Assembly (NCBI RefSeq): GCF_009909145.1
Contig: NZ_JAAAPJ010000003.1
Span: 124,001-188,000, forward strand
Direction: 5' to 3'
Length of the DNA: 64,000 bases
Source: Corallococcus silvisoli
GTDB lineage: Bacteria; Myxococcota; Myxococcia; Myxococcales; Myxococcaceae
Position numbers and translations under genes: made by a program
Notes under the pieces: model-generated
Told to the model about the DNA's origin: nothing
Seen by the model: the letters and a program-made list of their open reading frames with translations, nothing else
Databases searched by the model: none
Part shown: one piece after another, positions 1 to 7,619 of the stretch
Layout: every line of letters starts with the position of its first letter
How positions within the stretch are numbered: the stretch's first letter is position 1

Positions 1-1
1 C

Positions 2-343
2 CGCACGAAGGGCCTGCCCCAGCACGTCATGCACCTGGGCAGCACCGACTGCGCGCCGCCGCCCGCGGGCCAGACGAACGGCACCGCCGGGTGCGCGAAC
101 AACAACCGGCCGGAGCTGAGCCTGGAGGGCTTCGACCTGGCGACGGGCAAGGTGGTGATGGACCTGGGCGCGCTCTTCGCGGACTCCAACCTGGACGTGA
201 ACGCCAGCGGGCCCAACACGGCCGTGGGCTGCATGTCGTCCCCCACCGACGTGGACTGCGCTCCCCTCTTCGAGCGCCTGGGACTCGCTTTCGGCGAGCA
301 GGCGGCGAACCCCGCCGCCCAGGCCTTCATCCGGGCCGAATAG
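2..343 (+). CDS. MbnP-family four-Cys protein, 3' part only
   Basis: This is the C-terminal end of a protein whose start lies before the window; the frame is open from base 2. The visible 113 residues carry four cysteines (in TDC, AGC, GCM and VDC contexts), a GST-containing stretch, an NRPEL motif and the segment DLGALFADSNLDVN. These are typical of the MbnP / 'metallo-mystery pair four-Cys' family. Known family role: periplasmic or surface copper-binding protein, in which a tryptophan is oxidised to kynurenine by the partner MbnH. The stop codon at 341-343 touches the ribosome binding site of the next gene, an MbnH homologue, so the pair is almost certainly co-transcribed. The call rests on family resemblance plus the neighbour. 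The N-terminal half, including any signal peptide, cannot be seen. Confidence 0.8.
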   Translation, partial: RTKGLPQHVMHLGSTDCAPPPAGQTNGTAGCANNNRPELSLEGFDLATGKVVMDLGALFADSNLDVNASGPNTAVGCMSSPTDVDCAPLFERLGLAFGEQAANPAAQAFIRAE

Positions 344-356
344 GAAGGACACCGCC

Positions 357-1505
357 GTGGCGCGACGACAAGGGCAGGCGTGGAGACTCCTGACGGCGGC
401 GGCGCTGCTGGCCGTGGGCTGCTCCAACCCCGAGTCCCCTCCGGACGGGCCCCAGCCCTACGACTGGAAGCTGCCCGCGGGCTTCCCCACGCCGCGCGTG
501 CCGGCGGACAACCCGATGTCGGAGGCGAAGGTGCGGCTGGGCCGGAGCCTCTTCTACGACAAGCGCCTGTCGCTCAACGGCACGCAGTCCTGCGGCTCGT
601 GCCACGAGCAGGCCCGGGCCTTCACGGACGGGCGCGTGCATGCCGTGGGCAGCACGGGGCAGATGCACCGCCGCAATGGACAGGGGCTGGCCAACGTGGC
701 GTACGCCACGAGCCTCACCTGGGCCAACCCGGCGCTCACCACGCTGGAGGCCCAGGCGCTGGTGCCGCTGTTCGGAACGGAGCCGGTGGAGCTGGGCTTC
801 GCGGATCAGCAGGAGGCGCTGCTCGACAGGCTGCGGGCGGACGCGGACCTGACGGCGCGCTTCGCGGAGGCGTTCCCCACGGAAGCGACGCCCGTGTCGC
901 TCGCGACGCTGACGCGGGCCCTGGCCGCGTTCGAGCGCTCCCTGCTCTCCGGAACGTCGCCGTATGACCGCTACCTGCGAGGCGACGCGGTGGACGCGCT
1001 GAGTCCCTCGGCCAAGCGGGGGCTGGAGCTGTTCCTGTCGGAGCGCCTGGAGTGCGACCACTGCCACTCCGGCTTCAACTTCCAGGACGCCACCGCGCAC
1101 GACACGACGCCGGAGCCCATCCTCCCGTTCCACAACACGGGCCTCTACAACGACGACGGCCAGGGGGCGTACCCGGCGACGGACCCCGGCCTCATCGAGC
1201 TGACGGGCCGTCCGGAGGACATGGGGCGCTTCCGCGCGCCGTCCCTGCGCAACGTGGCCGTCACCGCGCCGTACATGCACGACGGCAGCGTGGCGACGCT
1301 CTCCGACGTGTTGGACCACTACGCGGCGGGAGGCCGCGCCCGCGCCCAGAACGGCGGACAGGCCAGCCCCCTGCAGAGCCCCTTCGTGCGCGGCTTCACG
1401 CTGACGCCCCAGGAGAAGGCGGACGTCATCGCGTTCCTGGAGTCGCTCACGGACACCGCCTTCCTGAACGACCCGCGCTTCGCGGATCCCGCCGTCACGC
1501 CCTGA
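357..1505 (+). CDS. MbnH-like di-haem cytochrome c peroxidase family lipoprotein
   Basis: Protein of 382 residues starting at a GTG. AGGAAGGA at 342-349, overlapping the upstream stop, is a strong ribosome binding site. A short hydrophobic leader ends in the lipobox LAVGC (Cys22), so it is probably lipid-anchored. Two haem c motifs are visible: C79-GS-C82-H83 and C233-DH-C236-H237. Between and after them lie blocks typical of the CcpA/MauG superfamily, such as LGRSLFYDKRLS, FGTEPVELG and FRAPSLRNVAVTAPYMHDG. Being directly downstream of an MbnP-type gene makes MbnH the best subfamily call. MbnH uses peroxide to form a high-valent di-haem state and oxidises a Trp of MbnP. An ordinary di-haem peroxidase is the alternative. 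It is the last gene of its operon, with 633 bases following before the next start. Confidence 0.87.
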   Translation: MARRQGQAWRLLTAAALLAVGCSNPESPPDGPQPYDWKLPAGFPTPRVPADNPMSEAKVRLGRSLFYDKRLSLNGTQSCGSCHEQARAFTDGRVHAVGSTGQMHRRNGQGLANVAYATSLTWANPALTTLEAQALVPLFGTEPVELGFADQQEALLDRLRADADLTARFAEAFPTEATPVSLATLTRALAAFERSLLSGTSPYDRYLRGDAVDALSPSAKRGLELFLSERLECDHCHSGFNFQDATAHDTTPEPILPFHNTGLYNDDGQGAYPATDPGLIELTGRPEDMGRFRAPSLRNVAVTAPYMHDGSVATLSDVLDHYAAGGRARAQNGGQASPLQSPFVRGFTLTPQEKADVIAFLESLTDTAFLNDPRFADPAVTP

Positions 1506-1634
1506 GCGGACCGTCCGCGCCAGGTGCGTCTTCCCCAGACGCCCGGCCCGGATGGGTCCCCATGTCGGACGGGTCCCCTATCCTTCCTTGGAACGGAACG
1601 GCGCGAGCCAAATCCAAGGAATCCAATTTTCACT

Positions 1635-1781
1635 CATAATTCAAAGACATGAACGCCAGTTCATGTGACGCGGGCCCGCTCTGTGACGGGCCCTGGCTGC
1701 GGACCCATACGCGCCGCGTGTTCCCGTCACATGAACCGATGTGTCACGTTTAGACCGACAACGAGCGATGTTCCGTGAACA
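1635..1781 (+). promoter_or_regulatory. Putative promoter/operator region upstream of the NRPS/PKS operon
   Basis: The gap between 1505 and 2139 contains a relatively AT-rich patch at about 1610-1650 with CATAAT at 1635-1640, a 5/6 match to a -10 element. I see no good -35. Just downstream is a perfect 8-bp inverted repeat with a 4-base spacer: ACATGAAC at 1647-1654 and GTTCATGT at 1659-1666. CATGAAC recurs at 1729-1735. A second perfect repeat, TGTTC-CGT-GAACA, lies at 1769-1781. All share a GAAC/GTTC half-site, suggesting one regulator binding several sites. If transcription starts near 1647, the leader would be about 490 bases long. Promoter function is inferred; only the repeats are seen. 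Confidence 0.4.
1672..1693. terminator. Possible terminator hairpin after the MbnP/MbnH pair
   Basis: GGGCCCG (1672-1678) and CGGGCCC (1687-1693) form a perfect 7-bp stem around an 8-base loop, 167 bases after the MbnH stop. No T-run follows, so it is not a classical intrinsic terminator. It could also be part of the adjacent operator cluster. Confidence 0.25.
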
Positions 1782-2138
1782 GGGGAGGTTCCCGGGTTTC
1801 CGACCTTGGGGGTCGTTTGAACGCGCCCCTCCTCGCGGAAGAGTCCGGCGGCCCTGACGCTCTCCGAATTCCGTCACCATGAAATCCGCACCCCCGTCCC
1901 CGCCTCCCAAGCCCGCCGCCGTGTCCGAAGCCACATGGCGCCCAGTGGGGGTGGGGGGATTGCTCACTCGCGCGTCAAACGATACATGCGCGGGACATCG
2001 CCTCTTCACGGCGGGTGCTGCTTGCGACTGACCACTTGAAACCCTGTCTCGCCGGGCGACTGCTTCCCCCCGGCCCCTGAATCCGCGTTTTCGTGCTCTC
2101 CGAGCACGGAACACCCCCGCCTCCCAGGAGTCGCGTCC

Positions 2139-5100
2139 ATGCCCACTGGAACCCGGCCCGGTTCTCCTCCGGCCTCCGACTTTGCGTTTTCCACCCTGGT
2201 TGAATTGCTGCGCATCCGCGCGCGCGACCAGGGGGACCGGCGCGGCTTTACGTTCCTGCTGGACGGGGAGACGGACGAAGCGCACCTGACGTACGCGGAG
2301 CTGGACCAGAAGGCGCGCGCCATCGCGGCGGCGCTCCAGGCGCGCGGGGCCCAGGGACAGCGGGCGCTGCTGCTGTATCCGCCCGGACTGGACTACATCG
2401 CCGGGTTCTTCGGCTGTCTGTACGCGGGCGTCATCGCGGTCCCCATCTATCCGCCGGACCCCATGCGGCTGGCGCGGACGCTGCCGCGCCTCCTGGCCAT
2501 CAGCCAGGACGCGCAGGCCACGGTCGCCCTCACCACCGACTTCATCTACGGCATGGGGGAGATGCTCTTCGAGCAGGCGCCGGAGCTGCGCGAGCTGCAC
2601 TGGATCGCCACGGACACGCTGGACGCGGAGGTGGCCGAGGGCTGGCGCGACCCGGGCGTGGCCACCGACACGCGGGTGTTCCTCCAGTACACGTCCGGCT
2701 CCACGTCGTCGCCCAAGGGCGTGGTGCTGACGCACGGCAACCTGCTGCACAACTCGAAGCTGATCCACTCCTGCTTCGGGCACTCCACCGAAAGCCAGGG
2801 CGTCATCTGGCTGCCGCCGTACCACGACATGGGCCTCATCGGCGGCATCCTCCAGCCGCTGTATGGCGGCTTCCCGGTGACGCTCTTCTCGCCGGTGGAC
2901 TTCCTCAAGCGCCCCATGCGCTGGCTGGAGGCCATCTCCCGCTACAAGGCCACGACGAGCGGCGGGCCCAACTTCGCGTTCGACCTGTGCGTGCGCAAGT
3001 CCACGCCGGAGGAGCGCGCGAAGCTGGACCTGAGCCAGTGGGACCTGGCCTTCAACGGCGCGGAGCCCATCATGCCGGACACGCTCCGGCGCTTCGCGGA
3101 GGCCTTTGGTCCGCAGGGGTTCCGCTCGGAGGCCATCTATCCCTGCTACGGGCTCGCGGAGGGCACGCTCATCGCCTCCGGCGGCGACAAGCGCGAGCTG
3201 CCCGTGCAGCGCACCGTGGACGCGGGCGCGCTGAAGGACAACCGCGTGGTGGCCGCGGAGGCCCAGAGCCCCGGCGCCCAGACGCTGGTGGGCTCCGGCC
3301 GCAACCTCACCGACCAGCGGCTGGTCATCGCGCATCCGGAGACGGGCCGGCCGCTGGCGCCGGGCCAGGTGGGTGAGATCCGCGTCGCGGGGCCCAGCAT
3401 CGCCCAGGGCTACTGGGGCCGCCCGGAGCAGACCGAGACGACCTTCCGCCAGCCGCTCGCGGGCGCGGAGGACGCGACGCCCTTCCTGCGCACGGGCGAC
3501 CTGGGCTTCCTCGCGGACGGGGAGCTGTTCGTCACGGGCCGCCTGAAGGACCTGATCATCATCCGCGGGCGCAACCACTACCCGCAGGACATCGAGCGCA
3601 CGGTGGAGTCCAGCCACCCCGCCATCCGGCCCGGCTGCACGGCGGCGTTCTCCATCGAGCAGGACGACGAGGAGCGCCTCATCGTCGTCACGGAGGTGGA
3701 CCGCCGCGCGGTGGAGCGCGACGGCGTGGACCTGGACGCGCTCGCGCAGGGCATCCGGCAGGCCGTCGCGGCCGGGCATGACCTCCAGGCCCAGGGCGTG
3801 GTGCTGCTGGGGCCCGGCGCCATCCCCAAGACGTCCAGCGGGAAGATCCAGCGCTTCGCGACCCGCGCGGAGTACGCCGCGGATACGCTGGAGGCGCTGC
3901 ACAAGAGCGTCCTCGCCGCGGCACCGGTCCCGGCCCCGGCGACCACGGTTCCGGCCGCCGAAGCCGCGCCCGCGCCCTCGCAGGTGGGCCCCGACACGAG
4001 CATGCTCCAGAAGATGCTCGCGGTGGTGCAGGACCCCACCGCGCGCCGGGCCATGGTGGCGGTGTTCCTCCAGGAGCAGGCCGCGCAGGTGCTGCGGCTG
4101 CCCACCGCGCAGGTGGACGCGCAGAAGCCGCTGCACGCCTACGGCGTGGACTCGCTGATGGCGGTGGACTTCAAGAGCGCCGTGGACGCGGGGCTGGGCA
4201 TCGACCTGCCGCTGTCGGACGTGCTCCAGGGCGTGTCCCTGTCGAAGCTGGCCGAGACGGTGGTGACGCTGCTGTCCACGCCGCGCTCGGAGCAGGCGGC
4301 GGGCGCGGTGTCCGTCACGTCCGCCACGGGCGACGCGCCCCTGTCGGGAGGCCAGCAGGCGCTGTGGTTCATGCACCAGCTGGCGCCGGACAGCGCGGCC
4401 TACCACGTGCCCGTCGCCGTGCGCGTGCGCGCGGGGCTGGACGCGGCCGCGCTCAAGGGGGCCTTCGAGGCGCTGGTGGCCCGCCACCCCGCGCTGCGCA
4501 CCACGTTCGTGATGGCGGCCACGGGCCCCGTGCAGCGGGTGCACGCGGAGCTGCCGCTGGACTTCACCACCACCGACGCGCAGGGCTGGAGCGACGCGCA
4601 GGTGGCCGAGCACCTGTCCGCCGAGGCGCGCCGTCCCTTCGACCTGGAGAAGGGGCCGCTCCTGCGGGTGCGGCTGGTGTCGCGCTCGACGGAGGACCAC
4701 GCGCTGCTCATCGCGATGCACCACATCGTCACCGACTTCTGGTCGCTGGCGGTGATGGCGGAGGAGCTGGACGCGCTCTACCCCGCGCTGCGGCTGGGCA
4801 AGCGGCCCACGCTCGCGCAGCCCGCGCGCACCTACGCGGATTACGCGCGCTGGCAGGCGGAGATGCTCGCGGGCGCTCGCGGTCAGGCGCTGGAGAAGTA
4901 CTGGCGCGAGCAGCTCTCCGGACCGCTGCCGGTGCTGGACCTGCCCACGGACCACCCGCGCCCCCCGGCGCAGACCTTCAACGGCCGCGTGCACACCACC
5001 CGGCTGGACGCGGGCATCACGAACGCGGTGAAGGCGCTGGCGCGCGACCACGGCGCCACGCCGAACATGGTGCTCCAGACGGCCTTCCAGGTGCTGCTGC

Positions 5101-7580
5101 ACCGCTACACCGGCCAGCAGGACTTCACGCTCGGCGTGGTGAGCGCGGGCCGCGGACGCGCGGAGCTGGCGGGCATCACCGGCTACTTCGTCAACCCGCT
5201 GGTGGTGCGCACGCGCCCCGCCCCCGCGCTGTCCTTCACGGACTACCTGGCGCAGACGCGCCAGACGATGCTGGGCGCGCTGGAGCACCAGGACTACCCG
5301 TTCAGCGCGCTGGTGGACCGGCTCCAGCCGGTGCGCGACCAGAGCCGCTCGCCGCTGTTCCAGGTGATGTTCGTCTACCAGCGCGCCTCCAAGCTGGATG
5401 AGCGGGGCCTCACGCCCTTCGCCCTGGACATCCCGGGCGCGACGTCCACCGTGGCGGGCCTGCCCATCGAGTCGCTGGTGCTCTCGCACGGCGGCGCGCA
5501 GTTCGACCTCACGCTCACCATGGGCGAGGCGGACGGCGAGCTGGTCGCGTCCTTCGAATACAACACCGACCTCTTCGACGCCGGCACCATCGAGCGCATG
5601 GCCGGGCACCTGTCCACGCTGCTGGCCGGCATCGCCGCCCAGCCGGGCCGCGCGCTCGCGGGGCTGCCGCTGCTCCCGCGGGCGGAGCAGCACCAGCTGC
5701 TGGAGGGCTGGAAGGGCCCGCGCGTGGCGCTGACCCAGGCGGACATGCTGCCCGCGCTCTTCGCGGCGCAGGTGGCGCGCACGCCGGACCACGTCGCGGT
5801 CCTCTTCAAGGACGCCCAGCTCACCTACCGCGAGCTGGACGCGCGCGCGGGGCGGCTGGCCGCGTGGCTGAAGGACTCCGGCGTGAAGCCGGGCGACATC
5901 GTGGGCATCTGCCTGGAGCGCTCGGTGGAGACGCTGGTGTCGGTGCTGGCCGTGATGGCCGCGGGCGCCGCGTACGTGCCCATCGACCCGGCCTACCCCT
6001 CCGAGCGCGTGGCCTTCATCCTGGGCGACACGCAGGCGCCGGTGCTGCTCACCCAGTCCTGGCTCCAGCGCACGCTGCCGTCCGGCACGTCCGCGCGCAC
6101 GCTGTTCGTGGACCAGCCCCTGGACGGCGCGCTGTCCGCCGCGCCCGCGGCCACGGTGCGGGCCGAGGACCTGGCGTGCCTCGTCTACACCTCCGGCTCC
6201 ACCGGCCAGCCCAAGGGCGTGATGCTGGAGCACGGGGGCCTGTCGAACCTGGTGCGCTCGTTCGTGGAGTCGTACGCGCCCACCGCGAAGGACCGGATGC
6301 TGCCGCTCACGTCGGTGGCCTCCGCCAGCTTCGTGGGGGAGATCCTCCCGCTGCTGTGCACGGGGGGCGCGCTGGTGCTGCCCACCGAGGATGAGATCCT
6401 GGACCAGGAGAAGCTCTTCCAGCTCATCACCCGCCACACCGTCACCATCGTGAGCACGGTGCCCGCGGTCATCGCGGGGCTCAACGCGCGCCTGGAGGAG
6501 CTGCCGCCCCTGCGGCTCGTGCTCTCCGGCGGCGAGGCGCTGGTGGCCAGCGACGTGGAGAAGCTGCTCGCCACGACGCCGGTGGTGAACGGCTACGGCC
6601 TCACCGAGACGACCGTGTGCACGACCTACCACCGCATGGCGGTGGAGGACCTCCAGGGCCACGCGTGGGTGCCCATCGGCCGGCCCATCATCAACACGGA
6701 CGTGTACGTGCTGGACGCGGAGCGCAACCTGCTCCCCGTGGGCGTCCCCGGCGAGCTGTACGTGGGCGGCCTGGGCGTGGCGCGCGGGTACTGGAAGCGG
6801 CCGGAGCTGACCTCCGAGCGCTTCGTCGCGAATCCCTTCCACGCGGGCGAGCGCCTGTACCGCACGGGCGACCGCGCGCGCTGGCTGCCGGACGGCGTGC
6901 TCACGTTCCTGTCCCGCGCGGATGATCAGGTGAAGATCCGCGGCTTCCGCATCGAGCTGGGAGAGGTGGAGGCCGCCGTCCGCCGCCACCCCGCCGTGCG
7001 CGACGCGTTCCTGATGGCGCGCGAGGACGCTCCCGGTGACAAGCGGCTGGTGGCGTACCTGGTCTTCTCCGACGCCGCGGCGCCCACGCACACGGACCTG
7101 AACACCTTCCTCGCGGAGGCGCTGCCGCCGTACATGCTGCCGTCCGCGTACGTGCCGCTCTCCACGCTGCCCCTGTCGCCCAACGGCAAGGTGGACGCGA
7201 AGGCGCTGCCGGCGCCGGAGGGGGTGCGCCTCGCCTCGGCCGTGGCCTACGCCCAACCCCAGAGCGCGGTGGAGCGCAGCGTGGCGTCCATCTGGCAGGC
7301 GGTGCTCAAGGTGGAGCGCGTGGGCCTGCACGACAACTTCTTCGAGCTGGGCGGCAACTCGCTGCTCATCGCGCAGGCGCACCGCCGCCTCCGCGAGGAG
7401 CTGGGCGCGGACCTCGCGCTGGTGGACATGTTCAAGTTCACCACGGTGAGCGCGCTGGCCCAGCACCTCGCGAACAAGGGCGAGGACGCGGGCGCGGCCT
7501 CCCAGAAGATCAAGGACGAGGCGGAGCGCCGCCGCGCCGCCCAGGCGCGGCGTCAGCAGGCGCGCGGCCGTGGCAAGTAA
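2139..7580 (+). CDS. Hybrid FAAL-NRPS starter protein: FAAL-ACP-C-A-PCP
   Basis: Starter protein (1813 aa), chosen at the ATG behind AGGAG at 2126-2130. Residues 15-590 form a fatty acyl-AMP ligase (YTSGST near 183, PPYHDMGLIGGI, ICGR-like core near 470) expected to load a fatty acid onto the ACP (Ser672 in GVDSL). The condensation domain (about 730-1170) has HHIVTDF from His861; F replaces the usual G, a variant I associate with C domains in lipo-/hybrid lines. The adenylation domain (about 1220-1690) has YTSGSTG near 1350 and SPNGK near 1678. Aligned by eye to GrsA, its specificity residues read ASGSVSGVCK, with Ala instead of Asp235, so its substrate may not be an ordinary alpha-amino acid. 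The PCP serine is Ser1741. A basic 20-residue tail may dock to the next protein. First gene of the operon, 39 bases before the next. Confidence 0.95.
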   Translation: MPTGTRPGSPPASDFAFSTLVELLRIRARDQGDRRGFTFLLDGETDEAHLTYAELDQKARAIAAALQARGAQGQRALLLYPPGLDYIAGFFGCLYAGVIAVPIYPPDPMRLARTLPRLLAISQDAQATVALTTDFIYGMGEMLFEQAPELRELHWIATDTLDAEVAEGWRDPGVATDTRVFLQYTSGSTSSPKGVVLTHGNLLHNSKLIHSCFGHSTESQGVIWLPPYHDMGLIGGILQPLYGGFPVTLFSPVDFLKRPMRWLEAISRYKATTSGGPNFAFDLCVRKSTPEERAKLDLSQWDLAFNGAEPIMPDTLRRFAEAFGPQGFRSEAIYPCYGLAEGTLIASGGDKRELPVQRTVDAGALKDNRVVAAEAQSPGAQTLVGSGRNLTDQRLVIAHPETGRPLAPGQVGEIRVAGPSIAQGYWGRPEQTETTFRQPLAGAEDATPFLRTGDLGFLADGELFVTGRLKDLIIIRGRNHYPQDIERTVESSHPAIRPGCTAAFSIEQDDEERLIVVTEVDRRAVERDGVDLDALAQGIRQAVAAGHDLQAQGVVLLGPGAIPKTSSGKIQRFATRAEYAADTLEALHKSVLAAAPVPAPATTVPAAEAAPAPSQVGPDTSMLQKMLAVVQDPTARRAMVAVFLQEQAAQVLRLPTAQVDAQKPLHAYGVDSLMAVDFKSAVDAGLGIDLPLSDVLQGVSLSKLAETVVTLLSTPRSEQAAGAVSVTSATGDAPLSGGQQALWFMHQLAPDSAAYHVPVAVRVRAGLDAAALKGAFEALVARHPALRTTFVMAATGPVQRVHAELPLDFTTTDAQGWSDAQVAEHLSAEARRPFDLEKGPLLRVRLVSRSTEDHALLIAMHHIVTDFWSLAVMAEELDALYPALRLGKRPTLAQPARTYADYARWQAEMLAGARGQALEKYWREQLSGPLPVLDLPTDHPRPPAQTFNGRVHTTRLDAGITNAVKALARDHGATPNMVLQTAFQVLLHRYTGQQDFTLGVVSAGRGRAELAGITGYFVNPLVVRTRPAPALSFTDYLAQTRQTMLGALEHQDYPFSALVDRLQPVRDQSRSPLFQVMFVYQRASKLDERGLTPFALDIPGATSTVAGLPIESLVLSHGGAQFDLTLTMGEADGELVASFEYNTDLFDAGTIERMAGHLSTLLAGIAAQPGRALAGLPLLPRAEQHQLLEGWKGPRVALTQADMLPALFAAQVARTPDHVAVLFKDAQLTYRELDARAGRLAAWLKDSGVKPGDIVGICLERSVETLVSVLAVMAAGAAYVPIDPAYPSERVAFILGDTQAPVLLTQSWLQRTLPSGTSARTLFVDQPLDGALSAAPAATVRAEDLACLVYTSGSTGQPKGVMLEHGGLSNLVRSFVESYAPTAKDRMLPLTSVASASFVGEILPLLCTGGALVLPTEDEILDQEKLFQLITRHTVTIVSTVPAVIAGLNARLEELPPLRLVLSGGEALVASDVEKLLATTPVVNGYGLTETTVCTTYHRMAVEDLQGHAWVPIGRPIINTDVYVLDAERNLLPVGVPGELYVGGLGVARGYWKRPELTSERFVANPFHAGERLYRTGDRARWLPDGVLTFLSRADDQVKIRGFRIELGEVEAAVRRHPAVRDAFLMAREDAPGDKRLVAYLVFSDAAAPTHTDLNTFLAEALPPYMLPSAYVPLSTLPLSPNGKVDAKALPAPEGVRLASAVAYAQPQSAVERSVASIWQAVLKVERVGLHDNFFELGGNSLLIAQAHRRLREELGADLALVDMFKFTTVSALAQHLANKGEDAGAASQKIKDEAERRRAAQARRQQARGRGK

Positions 7581-7619
7581 CGACGACTTTCAAGCATCCC
7601 GGTTTCGAAGGACGGCTCC

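Noticed and set aside
1950..1963. GG-N10-GC pattern that could be a sigma-54 promoter before the biosynthetic operon
   Set aside because: Only the minimal dinucleotides fit (no TGGCAC-like block) and it lies in a G-run, so chance is likely.
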